A stretch of DNA of 64,000 bases from Campylobacter concisus (GCF_003048615.2 NZ_CP049263.1:1178001-1242000); one strand, 5' to 3'. Shown: positions 43,510 to 53,221, counted from the stretch's first letter. The notes: generated from the letters alone by a model not told the origin. Translations and numbers: made by a program.

Positions 43510-43528
43510 AAAAAGAGCTTGTCTTTTT
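43510..43528. terminator. Terminator hairpin between MFS and uvrB genes
   Basis: AAAAAGA and TCTTTTT around a GCTTG loop, at the end of the repeat region and overlapping the uvrB stop. Works in either direction (A-rich one side, T-rich the other). Confidence 0.55.
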
Positions 43529-45503
43529 ATAACTTTCTCATCTTTGCTATTTCGTCGCGTAATGCCGCCGCCTTCTCAAACTCAAGCTGCGCCGCCGCTT
43601 CAAGCATCTGCTTTCTTAGCTCTTTTACTATCGCGGCTCGCTCGCTCGCAGGCATTTTTTCCAGATTTGCGCCTTTTCTTAAAATCTCCGTACCGTCCTC
43701 GACGTGCAGGCTCTCTTCGATATTTCTGCTGGCAGAGTGTGGCGTTATGCCGTGAGCTTTGTTGTATTCATCTTGAAATTTACGCCTAGCAGTCGTCGTA
43801 TCGATCGCCTCTTTCATAGATTTTGTTATCTTTTTGGCAAACATTAGCACCTTGCCATTTACGTTTCTAGCCGCACGCCCCATCGTCTGTATAAGGCTCG
43901 TCGTAGAGCGCAAAAAGCCCTCTTTATCAGCGTCCATGATCGCTATCAAGCTCACTTCAGGCAGGTCAAGCCCCTCACGGAGCAAATTTATGCCTATTAG
44001 CATATCAAACTCGCCACTTCTAAGCCCTCTAATGATCTCATTTCGCTCGATCGCGTCGATGTCTGAGTGCATATACTTGACCTTTATGCCAAGCTCGATG
44101 TAGTAGCGGCTTAGCTCCTCGGCCATCTTCTTAGTTAGCACCGTAACCAGCACGCGCTCACCTCTAGCGATCACCGCCTTTGCCTCGTCAAATAGCGCCT
44201 CGACTTGATTGTCACTATCTTTTATCTCGATGATCGGATCAAGTAGCCCCGTAGGTCGCAAAATTTGCTCATAGACGTGCCCCTGGCTGATACCAAGCTC
44301 ATACTCGTTTGGGGTGGCTGAGACAAAGAGAAATTTCGCCTTTTTACTTATAAACTCGTCAAATTTAAGCGGCCTATTATCAAGCGCTGATGGCAAGCGA
44401 AATCCATACTCCACAAGCACCTCTTTACGGCTCCTATCGCCTGCGTACATACCCCTAAACTGCGGCAAACTCACGTGGCTCTCATCGACGATGACTAGAT
44501 AGTCTTTGCCGCTTATCTCAAAGTAGTCAAACATCGAGTACGGCGTCTCTCCAGCCTTTTGACCGGTTAGGTGGCGCGCGTAGTTTTCGATACCTTTACA
44601 CATGCCCGTACTCGCCATCATCTCAAGGTCAAACTCCACTCTCTGCTTTAGTCTCTGCGCCTCAACTAGCTTGCCCTGCTCGTTAAATTCTTTCAAGCGC
44701 ACATCAAGCTCCTCTTCGATCTCTTTCATAGCGATCTTTAGCCTATCAGCGCCCACGATAAACTGGCTGGTCGGGTAGAGGATAAATTTTTTCAGGTCGT
44801 GTCTTTTTTTGTTTTCCAGCACGTCCAGGCTATACATCGTCTCGATCTCGTCGCCGAAAAACTCGATCCTAAACGCCTCGTCGTTAAAATATGCGGGATA
44901 TACGTCCACCACGTCGCCGTTTACGCGAAAGTCGCCTCGGTCGAAATAAACGTCGTTTCGCTTGTATCCCATATCCACTAGCTTTTGCAGTAGCGTGCGC
45001 TGGTTGATTTTATCGCCGACGTTTAGGTATGCGACCATGCCTTTATACTCGCTTGGATTACCAAGGCCGTAGTTTGCAGAGACTGAAGCCACACAGACGA
45101 CGTCATCAAAGCTTAGCAAGCTAGCAGTTGCACTTAGACGCAGGCGCTCAAGCTCATCATTTACCGAGCTATCCTTTTCTATATATAGGTCGCTTCTTGG
45201 GATGTAGGCCTCTGGCTGGTAGTAGTCGTAGTAGCTTATGAAGTACTCGACGTGATTTTTTGGGAAAAAGCCCTTAAATTCGCTGTAAAGCTGAGCGGCA
45301 AGGGATTTATTGTGCGTCATGATGAGCGTTGGCATATTTAGCTCACGTATGACATTTGCCATGGTGAAGGTCTTGCCAGATCCTGTGACGCCTAGAAGTG
45401 TTTGATATTTATTGCCTGATTTTATACTTTTTACTATCTCTTTTATCGCTCTTGCTTGGTCGCTGCTTGGGCTAAATTTAGATGAAATTTCAAATTTACT
45501 CAT
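43527..45503 (-). CDS. uvrB: Excinuclease ABC subunit B
   Basis: UvrB is the DNA-damage verification helicase of nucleotide excision repair. The 658 residues include Walker A GVTGSGKT (38-45), the beta-hairpin [15 protein letters not shown] that inserts between the strands, helicase motif [34 protein letters not shown], and the C-terminal UVR coiled coil that binds UvrC ([22 protein letters not shown]). It is monocistronic on the minus strand, divergent from a coiled-coil gene. Confidence 0.98.
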   Translation of the reverse strand: MSKFEISSKFSPSSDQARAIKEIVKSIKSGNKYQTLLGVTGSGKTFTMANVIRELNMPTLIMTHNKSLAAQLYSEFKGFFPKNHVEYFISYYDYYQPEAYIPRSDLYIEKDSSVNDELERLRLSATASLLSFDDVVCVASVSANYGLGNPSEYKGMVAYLNVGDKINQRTLLQKLVDMGYKRNDVYFDRGDFRVNGDVVDVYPAYFNDEAFRIEFFGDEIETMYSLDVLENKKRHDLKKFILYPTSQFIVGADRLKIAMKEIEEELDVRLKEFNEQGKLVEAQRLKQRVEFDLEMMASTGMCKGIENYARHLTGQKAGETPYSMFDYFEISGKDYLVIVDESHVSLPQFRGMYAGDRSRKEVLVEYGFRLPSALDNRPLKFDEFISKKAKFLFVSATPNEYELGISQGHVYEQILRPTGLLDPIIEIKDSDNQVEALFDEAKAVIARGERVLVTVLTKKMAEELSRYYIELGIKVKYMHSDIDAIERNEIIRGLRSGEFDMLIGINLLREGLDLPEVSLIAIMDADKEGFLRSTTSLIQTMGRAARNVNGKVLMFAKKITKSMKEAIDTTTARRKFQDEYNKAHGITPHSASRNIEESLHVEDGTEILRKGANLEKMPASERAAIVKELRKQMLEAAAQLEFEKAAALRDEIAKMRKL

Positions 45504-45590
45504 TGATCGCCTTTAAATTTGGGCGAATTTTATAGCAAAGATAGTGCTTTGTCAAATGAGAATTTTAAATAGAATTTAGCCTCTGCGTGT

Positions 45591-45596
45591 TAGAAT
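45591..45596 (+). promoter_or_regulatory. Probable -10 box for the coiled-coil / pseudopilin / priA operon
   Basis: TAGAAT in CGTGTTAGAATACGG, 33 bases before the ATG at 45629. Confidence 0.45.
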
Positions 45597-45628
45597 ACGG
45601 CATTAATTATTATTTTAAAGGAACCTTT

Positions 45629-45862
45629 ATGTTTGAAGATAATGCGATCTTAACCACACTAAGCGATAAAGTAAATGACCTCATCACAAAATACGATGAA
45701 GTTTGCAGAGTAAATGAAGAGCTACGTAACGAGATCGTAACATTAAAAGCACAAAATGAGGCAAAGAGCAATCAGATCATGCGCTTAGAAGAGGATCTTG
45801 ACAAGAAAAATAGCGAAGCTGATGATGTAATGAAAAAGATCGAAGCCGTACTTGGTAGATAG
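45629..45862 (+). CDS. Small coiled-coil protein (ZapB-like layout)
   Basis: ATG 45629 after AAAGGAACC is chosen over an upstream frame opening at 45587; 77 residues. It is almost entirely heptad coiled coil (LSDKVNDLITKYDEVCRVNEELRNEI... then IMRLEEDLDKKNSEADDVMKKIEAVL). Size and pattern recall ZapB-type division proteins. No proof of that role. It is the first gene of an operon leading to priA. Confidence 0.72.
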   Translation: MFEDNAILTTLSDKVNDLITKYDEVCRVNEELRNEIVTLKAQNEAKSNQIMRLEEDLDKKNSEADDVMKKIEAVLGR

Positions 45863-45876
45863 TCCTAGCATAAAAA

Positions 45877-46113
45877 ATGAAGAAAATCACGCTCACTATA
45901 TCATCTCGTGACTACACTATCACGCTTGATGATGATTTTGCTAAATTCTTTGAAGATGACTGGCAAAATTTAATGGGCGGACGTCAATTTATCGAACCAA
46001 AAGAACTTCTAAATGCATTTATAGAAAAGTGTTATGAAAATTACAGTACGCTAAAAGCGGTTAAAAATTTAGCTACTGATATTGAAGAAACTTTAAAGCG
46101 AGAAGAGAGATGA
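45877..46113 (+). CDS. Small protein with a ZapA-like N-terminal hairpin
   Basis: 78 residues starting MKKITLTISSRDYTITLDDDF, a strand-turn-strand like the N-terminus of ZapA, the FtsZ-ring protein, followed by two predicted helices. It is shorter than ZapA (about 100) and has no clear globular homology. It sits 14 bases after the coiled-coil gene and overlaps the pseudopilin start by four bases (ATGA). The pairing of a ZapA-like and a ZapB-like protein is suggestive only. Confidence 0.68.
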   Translation: MKKITLTISSRDYTITLDDDFAKFFEDDWQNLMGGRQFIEPKELLNAFIEKCYENYSTLKAVKNLATDIEETLKREER

Positions 46114-46526
46114 AAAGACGAGCTTACACTTTACTTGAACTAATATTTATAGTAGTTATCCTTGGTGTCTTGAGTGCTGTTGCCATACCTAGATTATTTT
46201 TTAGTAGAAGTGACGCCACAATGGCAAATGCCAAAACACAGCTCGCAGCTATAAGAAGCGGCATATCGCTAAGATATAATGACAATATTTTACAGGCAAA
46301 GCCTGGCTTTCCAGCCAAACTAGACGATGGCGATCCAAACAAACTATTTTCAAAAGTTATAGACATAGCCATAAAAGATAGCGGAAGCAAAAACGGCTGG
46401 CACAGAATAAGCGATGATAAATATACATTTAAGCTTGACGGCAAAGTAGCAAATTTCAAATATGATAAAAACAGTGGTGATTTTAGCTGTAGTGACTCAA
46501 ACGACATTTGTAAATCACTTCAATAA
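46110..46526 (+). CDS. Type II/IV pseudopilin-like protein
   Basis: The 138-residue protein has the prepilin leader: basic MKRR, then AYTLLELIFIVVILGVLSAVAIP, with cleavage probably after A5, Y at +1 and the conserved glutamate at +5. The hydrophobic helix is followed by a small globular domain with two cysteines near the C-terminus (FSCSDSNDIC). Campylobacter uses such pseudopilins for DNA uptake. Its end shares a TAATG with priA. No prepilin peptidase or secretin is in this window. Confidence 0.88.
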   Translation: MKRRAYTLLELIFIVVILGVLSAVAIPRLFFSRSDATMANAKTQLAAIRSGISLRYNDNILQAKPGFPAKLDDGDPNKLFSKVIDIAIKDSGSKNGWHRISDDKYTFKLDGKVANFKYDKNSGDFSCSDSNDICKSLQ

Positions 46527-48379
46527 TGCACTACTACATACTTGCATTTAGTGGGCTAAATTTAGCCCTTCTCACTTACGAAAGCGAACAAAAACTAGAA
46601 AAATTTCAAGGAGTAAAGGCTTCTTTACGAGGCAAAATTTTTACCGCCTTTGTTGTCGGTGAAACCAGCAAACCAGAGTTTAAAACAAACAAAATTTTAG
46701 AAATTTTACCCATCAATTTAACCCCTATCCAAAGTGAACTGGCAACTTTCATCTCACGATACTACACTTGCGAGCTTGGTATTAGTATAAATTTGTTTGA
46801 GCCAAATGATAGCAGTCTTGAAAGTTACATTTATAATAAACAAGACTTTACCATTGCACCAAATCTAAATAAGCGCCAACAAGAAGCACTTGAGTTTATA
46901 AACAATCGCAAAATTTCGCTCATCTTTGGCGACACGGGGAGTGGCAAAAGTGAAATTTACATCGCTAAAATTAGAGAAATTTTAAACGCAGGCGGCCAGG
47001 CGCTATTTTTGATGCCTGAAATTTCACTAACCCCGCAGATGCAAAAGCGCTTAGAGAGCTTCTTTGGCGAGGCTGTGGCTGTGTGGCACTCAAAGATCAC
47101 GCCAAAGAAAAAAGAGCAAATTTTAAAAGACATCAAAAGCGGCAAGGCTAGGCTTATAGCTGGAGCTAGATCTGCCCTATTTTTGCCACTTGAGAAGCTA
47201 AAACTCATCATCATCGACGAAGAGCACGACGATAGCTACAAAAATACAGGCTCAAAGCCCCACTACAACGCAAGAGACCTAGCCCTCTTTTTAACTAGTA
47301 AATTTGACCTGCAAGTGGTTCTGGGTAGTGCCACGCCAAGCCTCACTAGCTTTTATAAGCAAGAATGTTTTCGCCTAAAGGGGACATACTTTGCGTCGCA
47401 AAAGAGCTATATATTTGACGAGAGCGAGACTGGCATAAGCGAAATTTTAAAAGAGCAGATCGCAAAGACGCTTGAGAATAAAAAGCAAGCCGTCATCTGC
47501 CTGCCAACAAGGGCAAATTTCAAATATCTTGTCTGCAAAAACTGCGGCGAGACAGTGAAGTGCCCGTTTTGTAGCATCGGCATGAGCTACTATAAAAAGC
47601 AAAACGTGCTAAAGTGCCAATACTGCGAGCACAAAATGGCCGTGCCAAAGACCTGCCACCAGTGCGGCAGCGAGATGATAGAGGCTAAAAAGATCGGCAC
47701 GAGCGAGCTTCTTGAGAGACTTCAAGCTGAGTTTGCAAACGCTAGGATCGCTAAATTTGACAGAGACGAGATCACGACGCAAAATAAGCTCGTAAAGGCT
47801 TTGAAGGAATTTAATGATGGCAAGATAGATATCTTGCTTGGTACGCAGATGCTAAGTAAGGGGCATGATTATCACAACGTCGAGCTAGCCGTCATCATGG
47901 GCTTTGACGAGCTTTTAAATTTTCCTGATTTTAAAGCTAGAGAGCGGACACTTGCCCTTGCTATGCAAGTAGCTGGAAGAGCTGGCAGAAACGGAGCTGG
48001 CAGGGTCATCATCCAAAGCAAACAAAGGGAGTTTTTTGAAAGTTATATCAGCGACTACGATGCATTTTTAAAGGAGGAGACCAGCTACCGAGAGGGGCTA
48101 TATCCGCCATTTACTAGGCTGCTTCGCGTGGTCGTTTCGCACAAAGATGAGAGCACGGCAAAGGGCGCAATGAACGAATTTGTGCAAAGGCTAGAGCCAC
48201 TAAAAAGCGATGAGCTAGAGATCGTTGGATACGGCAAGTGCCAGGCTGAGTATCTTGTGGGTAAATTTAGATATGAAATTTTGCTTCGCTCAAACTCTCA
48301 CACCATGCTTTTAAAAGCGGCAAACCTCTGCAAAAGCGAACTTAGTGATATTGATATAGATCCGGTAAATTTTAGCTAG
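46526..48379 (+). CDS. priA: Primosomal protein N' (PriA helicase)
   Basis: PriA restarts stalled replication forks. The 617-residue protein (shorter than the 732 of E. coli) retains Walker A GDTGSGKS at 135-142, the DEEH box IIIDEEHDDSYK, GSATPSLTSF, and eight zinc cysteines in pairs (CKNC, CPFC, CQYC, CHQC) from about 340. The N-terminal 3'-end-binding part is reduced. Its start overlaps the pseudopilin stop. It is followed by 675 bases of repeats and hairpins without a gene. Confidence 0.95.
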   Translation: MHYYILAFSGLNLALLTYESEQKLEKFQGVKASLRGKIFTAFVVGETSKPEFKTNKILEILPINLTPIQSELATFISRYYTCELGISINLFEPNDSSLESYIYNKQDFTIAPNLNKRQQEALEFINNRKISLIFGDTGSGKSEIYIAKIREILNAGGQALFLMPEISLTPQMQKRLESFFGEAVAVWHSKITPKKKEQILKDIKSGKARLIAGARSALFLPLEKLKLIIIDEEHDDSYKNTGSKPHYNARDLALFLTSKFDLQVVLGSATPSLTSFYKQECFRLKGTYFASQKSYIFDESETGISEILKEQIAKTLENKKQAVICLPTRANFKYLVCKNCGETVKCPFCSIGMSYYKKQNVLKCQYCEHKMAVPKTCHQCGSEMIEAKKIGTSELLERLQAEFANARIAKFDRDEITTQNKLVKALKEFNDGKIDILLGTQMLSKGHDYHNVELAVIMGFDELLNFPDFKARERTLALAMQVAGRAGRNGAGRVIIQSKQREFFESYISDYDAFLKEETSYREGLYPPFTRLLRVVVSHKDESTAKGAMNEFVQRLEPLKSDELEIVGYGKCQAEYLVGKFRYEILLRSNSHTMLLKAANLCKSELSDIDIDPVNFS

Positions 48380-48485
48380 AAGACGATTTAACACAAGCAA
48401 ATTTTAAATTTAGCAAGTTGCTAATGCGAGTGAGAAAATTTTAAAATTTGAAAAATTTGCTTTTCTAAATCAGGTGAGCGCAAGT

Positions 48486-48598
48486 AAATTTTAAAATTTC
48501 ATGAACGAGTAATTTCGACTCTAAAATTTGAGCTAAGCTGTAAGCGAAGCCAAATTTTAGTAGTCAATTCTTGCGAGTGAGTGGAATTTTAAAATTTG
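48486..48598. repeat. 113-base direct repeat, copy 1
   Basis: Begins AAATTTTAAAATTTCATGAA and ends GGAATTTTAAAATTTG, with TGAGCTAAGCTGTAAGCGAA in the middle. A second copy of equal length lies 337 bases downstream; half copies occur at 15801-15848 and, more decayed, at about 48400-48460. Confidence 0.8.
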
Positions 48599-48633
48599 CA
48601 AAATGGATTTTTAAAATTTAAAGCTTTATTTCT

Positions 48634-48717
48634 TTGTTAAGGGGGAAGAGGCTTGAATTACGGTCTGCTTGCAGTTGCGAGCTCGCGAAGCAAAGAAGCT
48701 CCCTTCCCCCTTAACAA
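48634..48717. repeat. Long inverted repeat (15-base perfect arms)
   Basis: TTGTTAAGGGGGAAG (48634-48648) and CTTCCCCCTTAACAA (48703-48717) enclose 54 bases that include the palindrome GCGAGCTCGC. It lies between the two copies of the 113-base repeat and would form a strong cruciform or RNA stem. No gene is visible inside it. Confidence 0.75.
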
Positions 48718-48745
48718 TCCCCTAACCCCTACGACGTTAGAGGTG

Positions 48746-48772
48746 CATGCTTCAGTGCTAAAGCACTGCATG
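48746..48772. repeat. Short perfect hairpin
   Basis: CAGTGCT-AA-AGCACTG (48753-48768), flanked outside by CATG on each side. It is not followed by a T run, so it is unlikely to be an ordinary terminator. Confidence 0.65.
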
Positions 48773-48822
48773 TGATTAAAAATTAAGACTAATTTTATTT
48801 ATCAACCAAATAAGGGTCAAAC

Positions 48823-48935
48823 AAATTTTAAAATTTCATGAGCAAGTGATTTTGGCTCTAAAATTTGAGCTAAGCTGTAAGCGAAGCCAAATTTTAGCAG
48901 CCAACTCTTATGGGTGAATGAAAGTTTAAAATTTG
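48823..48935. repeat. 113-base direct repeat, copy 2
   Basis: Equal in length to the copy at 48486-48598, with about 14 differences clustered at both ends of the unit; the central block CTCTAAAATTTGAGCTAAGC is identical. The remainder of the 48380-49054 gap is AT-rich and holds the ispG promoter. Confidence 0.8.
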
Positions 48936-49022
48936 TATTTACGATGCAGGAGCTTAAATTGCAAACTGCCTGCATTTAAAAACTTTATTAATTTTTCAAG
49001 CCTTTTAAAAGCCATTTTTTCT

Positions 49023-49028
49023 TATAAT
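49023..49028 (+). promoter_or_regulatory. Probable -10 box of ispG-dnaB-comEC
   Basis: TATAAT in TTTTTTCTTATAATCCCC, 26 bases before the TTG start at 49055. Confidence 0.55.
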
Positions 49029-49054
49029 CCCCAATAAAATTTAAAGGCAAAATT

Positions 49055-50113
49055 TTGCAACGATACCCGACAAAACAGATAAAAATTCGCGATGTTTTAA
49101 TAGGCGGTGACGCACCGATCTCCGTGCAGTCGATGACATTTTCAAAGACAAAGGACGTAAAAGGCACGCTTGAGCAGATACAAAGGCTATATTTTGCAGG
49201 CTGTGACATCGTGCGCTGCGCAGTTTTTGACAAAGAGGACGCTAGCGCGTTAAAGCAGATCGTCGCTAGCTCACCCATCCCAGTCGTTGCAGACATTCAT
49301 TTTAACCACACATACGCGCTCATCGTTAGCGAATTTGTCGATGCTATCCGCATAAATCCAGGCAACATAGGCTCAGCTAAAAACATAAAAGCAGTCGTTG
49401 ATGCCTGCAAGCAGAGAAATTTACCTATCCGCATAGGCGTAAATTCTGGCTCGCTTGAAAAGCAGTTTGAGGACCGCTACGGCCGCACGGTGGAGGCGAT
49501 GGTGGAGAGTGCGATGTATAACATCAAGCTTCTTGAGGATTTTGACTTTACGGACATTAAAATTTCACTTAAATCAAGCGATGTAGAGCGCACTATGCAA
49601 GCTTATAGAGCGCTTCGTCCAAAGACAAACTATCCATTTCATCTAGGCGTAACAGAGGCAGGTACTACTTTTCACGCGACTATCAAGTCCGCGATCGCAC
49701 TTGGTGGGTTACTACTTGAGGGTATCGGCGATACGATGAGAGTTAGCATCACTGGCGAGCTTGAAGAGGAGATCAAAGTCGCAAAGGCGATCTTAAAAGA
49801 TAGCGGCCGCCAAAAAGAGGGGCTAAACATCATCTCATGCCCAACTTGTGGGCGTTTGCAAGCCGACCTAATGGCAGCAGTAAAGCTCGTAGAAGAAAAG
49901 ACAAAAGGGATAAAAGAGCCACTAAACGTCTCAGTGATGGGCTGCGTGGTAAATGCGATCGGCGAGGCAAAAGGCGCAGATGTAGCCATAGCATTTGGCA
50001 AAGGCAATGGCATGATCATGCGCCACGGCGAAGTGGTCGCAAGGCTGCCTGAGAGCGAGCTTGTGGATAGATTTTTACAAGAGATCGACGACGAGATAAA
50101 GAGCAGAGGATAA
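49055..50113 (+). CDS. ispG: 4-hydroxy-3-methylbut-2-enyl-diphosphate synthase
   Basis: IspG (GcpE) performs the penultimate step of the MEP isoprenoid pathway with a [4Fe-4S] cluster. The 352 residues start at TTG 49055 (after AAAGGC): [24 protein letters not shown], then [11 protein letters not shown] and RINPGNIG. Cluster cysteines are in [10 protein letters not shown] and [12 protein letters not shown]. Length and motifs are normal. It is followed by dnaB with a gap of four bases. Confidence 0.96.
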   Translation: MQRYPTKQIKIRDVLIGGDAPISVQSMTFSKTKDVKGTLEQIQRLYFAGCDIVRCAVFDKEDASALKQIVASSPIPVVADIHFNHTYALIVSEFVDAIRINPGNIGSAKNIKAVVDACKQRNLPIRIGVNSGSLEKQFEDRYGRTVEAMVESAMYNIKLLEDFDFTDIKISLKSSDVERTMQAYRALRPKTNYPFHLGVTEAGTTFHATIKSAIALGGLLLEGIGDTMRVSITGELEEEIKVAKAILKDSGRQKEGLNIISCPTCGRLQADLMAAVKLVEEKTKGIKEPLNVSVMGCVVNAIGEAKGADVAIAFGKGNGMIMRHGEVVARLPESELVDRFLQEIDDEIKSRG

Positions 50114-50117
50114 AGCA

Positions 50118-51530
50118 GTGGCAAAAGAGAGACTTAACGAGATAGAATTTAGCAACCTTTACGACCTTGACATGGAGCGAGCCATACTAAGCTCAATCTT
50201 ACAAAACAACGACACTTTAGGCGAAATCTTTGACACGATAAAGGCAAAAGATTTTTACCTAAAAGGGCATTCGCAAATATATGAAGCAATGGTTGAGTGT
50301 TTAAACAGCGATGACCCAGTAGCTGTACCATTTTTAAAAAATAAACTTGGTGATAAGTATGATGAAGCACTTATGATCGATATCATCGGCACAAACTCAT
50401 TAATAGATATAAGAAGATATGCGAGCGAACTAAAAGAAAAGTCAATAAAACGAAGTCTAGTCAAGATCGCTCACGACATCCCTAGCAAAGTAAACGAAGA
50501 TAAAGCTAGTCGTGACATGGTTGATGAACTAAGTCAAGAGTTTTACTCTCTAATAGAAGGTGGAGGCACCGGAACTATCAAAGAAGGCAAAGATATTATC
50601 TTAAAAGTAGTCGAGCACATAAAAACTCAGATAGAACTTGGCGAGCAAGATATCGTTGGGCTTGATACTGGCTTTAAAAAGTTAAACGAGATGATAAAAG
50701 GCTTTAAAAACGGCGATCTCATCATTGTTGCGGCTCGTCCAGGCATGGGAAAAACGACACTTTGTCTAAATTTTATGAGTCAAGTTTTAAAAAGCGGCAC
50801 TGGTGTAGTCTTTTTCTCGCTTGAGATGCCAGCAGAACAGATCATGATGAGAATACTTTCCAGCAAAACATCTATCCCGCTTCAAGACATCATGACAGGA
50901 AAAATAGACGATGAAGCTATGGCTCGCCTTAGTGATGCTTGCGGTGAGTTTTCCGAATACAAGCTATTTGTTCACGATAGTGGCTATGTAAATATCCACC
51001 AAGTAAGAACACAAATGCGCAAATTAAAGGCTATGCATCCAGAAATTTCTCTTTGTGTCATCGACTACATCGGCCTTATGATGAGTACAAACAACTTCGC
51101 CGATCGTCACATACAAATAGCTGAAATTTCTCGTGGACTAAAGCTTCTAGCGCGCGAGCTGGATATGCCTATTATCGCGCTTTCTCAGTTAAACCGTAGC
51201 CTTGAGTCTCGTGCAAACAAACGCCCGATGTTAAGTGACCTAAGAGAATCAGGAGCAATCGAGCAAGATGCCGACATCATTCTTTTTGTATATAGAGACG
51301 AATTTTACTTAGAGCAAGAAGAGAAAGAGAAAGAAAAACGCGCAAGCGCTGAAGGCAAAGAGTACAAGAGTACTCATGTCTTTAACAAGCTTCAAGAAAA
51401 AGCCGAAATAATCGTTGGTAAAAACAGAAACGGTGAAACTGGTTCAGTTGATGTGCTCTTCCAAAAGCAACACTCAAGGTTTGAAGATATCACTAGCGCA
51501 CCTGTATCAGATGTCACATTTGAAGGCTGA
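50118..51530 (+). CDS. dnaB: Replicative DNA helicase DnaB
   Basis: The 470-residue hexameric helicase unwinds the replication fork. It starts at GTG 50118 after AGAGGATAAA. An N-terminal helical domain (1-150) is followed by the RecA-like motor: Walker A ARPGMGKT (206-213), FFSLEMPAEQ, CVIDYIGLM, LSQLNRSLESR and ESGAIEQDAD. Residues ~395-415 contain a charged insert (EEKEKEKRASAEGKEYKS) seen in epsilonproteobacterial DnaB. Between ispG and comEC in a tight operon. Confidence 0.97.
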   Translation: MAKERLNEIEFSNLYDLDMERAILSSILQNNDTLGEIFDTIKAKDFYLKGHSQIYEAMVECLNSDDPVAVPFLKNKLGDKYDEALMIDIIGTNSLIDIRRYASELKEKSIKRSLVKIAHDIPSKVNEDKASRDMVDELSQEFYSLIEGGGTGTIKEGKDIILKVVEHIKTQIELGEQDIVGLDTGFKKLNEMIKGFKNGDLIIVAARPGMGKTTLCLNFMSQVLKSGTGVVFFSLEMPAEQIMMRILSSKTSIPLQDIMTGKIDDEAMARLSDACGEFSEYKLFVHDSGYVNIHQVRTQMRKLKAMHPEISLCVIDYIGLMMSTNNFADRHIQIAEISRGLKLLARELDMPIIALSQLNRSLESRANKRPMLSDLRESGAIEQDADIILFVYRDEFYLEQEEKEKEKRASAEGKEYKSTHVFNKLQEKAEIIVGKNRNGETGSVDVLFQKQHSRFEDITSAPVSDVTFEG

Positions 51531-52801
51531 TGAGATCAAAATATCTAAAAAATAGGCAAAATTTTCTTATTTTTTGTCTATTTTGCATCTTGATATTTTT
51601 CATAAATTCGGCTATCAGCTATTATAAATATCAAATTTTTATGGATAATGGCGAACAAGAATTGACAGCAAGAGTCATCTCTAGCTATCAAAAAATGGGT
51701 AGTGACGGCAAAAAAAGACAAATTTTAAAATTACAAACAGATGATTTTACCTTTTATACCATAGGCTCTAAAAGTGATGATTTTAGAGCTGGTGATAGTA
51801 TATTTTTAAGTGTTATAAATTTAGACGTTAGTTTTAAAGACTACCTTGCCTCCACATTTTATATGCCTAGTTTTTCGCGCGAGAAACTACCACAAAAGCC
51901 AGCACACAGCTTCAATCAAAAATTACAATCCTTAATCTACGCCCAACATGAAAATAGCAAAATCGCACAGCTTTATTCGGCTTTATTTTTAGGCACAAAT
52001 ATAGATGGCGAGCTAAGAGATGACGTCTCAAACTGGGGCGTGGCGCACCTCATCGCCATTAGCGGCTATCATCTTGGCGTCATAAGCGCGGTTTGCTTTT
52101 TTATTTTAAGGCTCGTTTTTAAGCCCATCTACGCAAGATATATGCCTTACCGCTCATACATTTTTGACTTTACGATCGTCATATTTTTGGTGCTTTGCTT
52201 TTATTTTTACATGATCGGCTTTATAGCAAGCTTTTTGCGGGCATTTTTGATGAGCGTGGCTGGCTTTTACATGATCTGTAAAAAGATAAAGATCTTAAAT
52301 TTCTACACGCTCTTTGGCGTTATTTTATTTAGCGTCGCCCTATTTCCGCAGCTTCTTTTTAGTGTTGGCTTTTATTTTTCATGCCTTGGCGTCTTTTATA
52401 TCTTCGTCTATCTTTTATACTTTGCGCCCAAATTTAACCTGGTAGCAAACTCGCTACTTTTAAATTTATATGTCTTTTTTGCGATGGAGGTTGCGGTGCT
52501 TTACTTTTTCCCGCTCATTAGCCTCTTACAGTTTAGCGTGCTAGCTATCAACTACCTATTTGGCGTATTTTATCCGCTAAGCTTTTTACTTCATCTCTTT
52601 GGATATGGCGACATTTTTGATGAAATTTTAAGCAAAATGCTAGCTTTTAGACTAAGCTCTGGTAGTCTTCACATAAGCACATTTGTCTTTTTACTTTATA
52701 ACGCCATCACGCTTTTATGCGTTAAATTTAAGCCAGCAGCATTTTTGCCACCGCTCTTTGGCGTGGCATCATTTTTGCTCTTTTTGCTAAATTTTTCGTA
52801 G
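51530..52801 (+). CDS. comEC: ComEC/Rec2 family DNA-uptake channel (short form)
   Basis: The inner-membrane channel for single-stranded DNA in natural transformation. The 423-residue protein begins with a membrane helix and a short beta-rich domain, then has the competence-family motif WGVAHLIAISGYHLGVISAV around residue 165, followed by eight or more helices. The C-terminal metallo-beta-lactamase domain of larger ComEC proteins (about 700 residues) is absent, as in other Campylobacter. Its ATG shares a base with the dnaB stop (TGATG). Confidence 0.9.
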   Translation: MRSKYLKNRQNFLIFCLFCILIFFINSAISYYKYQIFMDNGEQELTARVISSYQKMGSDGKKRQILKLQTDDFTFYTIGSKSDDFRAGDSIFLSVINLDVSFKDYLASTFYMPSFSREKLPQKPAHSFNQKLQSLIYAQHENSKIAQLYSALFLGTNIDGELRDDVSNWGVAHLIAISGYHLGVISAVCFFILRLVFKPIYARYMPYRSYIFDFTIVIFLVLCFYFYMIGFIASFLRAFLMSVAGFYMICKKIKILNFYTLFGVILFSVALFPQLLFSVGFYFSCLGVFYIFVYLLYFAPKFNLVANSLLLNLYVFFAMEVAVLYFFPLISLLQFSVLAINYLFGVFYPLSFLLHLFGYGDIFDEILSKMLAFRLSSGSLHISTFVFLLYNAITLLCVKFKPAAFLPPLFGVASFLLFLLNFS

Positions 52802-52852
52802 TCAAAATTTATTTAAATTTGCCGATATGCTTTTAAATTTAAAGGTGTGGCG

Positions 52853-53221
52853 ATGCAGATAAACTCAAATTTTATAAATTTAAACAAAAACACTCCCAAA
52901 AGTGGGCTAAATTTAAAGGCTGATGAGGCAAATTCAAAGAGCGAAAATTTACAAAGCAACAAAAGCGCTATCTTGCATGACGCTTCAAATTTAGTTAGCG
53001 AGACAAATAACGAGAGCGAGAGTAGCGCCGATGTCATAAAAAAGCAGTTAGAAAAACTGCAAAAACAGCTAAAAGAGATTGAAGCTGCGATAAAGCAAGC
53101 AAGTGCGAGTAAAAACCCATACGCAAAAGAGCTGGTTGCTTCGCTTCAGACCAAAAAGGGAGCTATCTTTGCTCAGATAATGCAGCTAAACGCCCAGCTT
53201 GTAAAGATGCAAGGCGCTTAA
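52853..53221 (+). CDS. FlxA-like coiled-coil protein
   Basis: ATG 52853 is preferred over GTG 52847 (122 residues). A polar, Asn/Ser-rich N-terminus (MQINSNFINLNKN) is followed by a long coiled coil from about 60 (VIKKQLEKLQKQLKEIEAAIKQ) and a second helix (LQTKKGAIFAQIMQLNAQLVKM), which is the FlxA layout. FlxA-type genes are transcribed with flagellar genes in some bacteria, but their role is unclear. Alone between comEC and the convergent efflux operon. Confidence 0.7.
   Translation: MQINSNFINLNKNTPKSGLNLKADEANSKSENLQSNKSAILHDASNLVSETNNESESSADVIKKQLEKLQKQLKEIEAAIKQASASKNPYAKELVASLQTKKGAIFAQIMQLNAQLVKMQGA

Noticed and set aside
43193-43526. CRISPR array
   Set aside because: There are only two diverged units of about 123 bases, without short identical repeats or spacers, and no cas genes.
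48380-49054. Decayed insertion sequence
   Set aside because: No transposase remnant in any frame; the inverted repeats are internal and not flanking, and no target duplication can be recognised.
51530-52801. Truncated comEC caused by mutation
   Set aside because: The lack of the C-terminal metallo-beta-lactamase domain is normal for the short Campylobacter form, and the gene ends in clean sequence with no remnant downstream.
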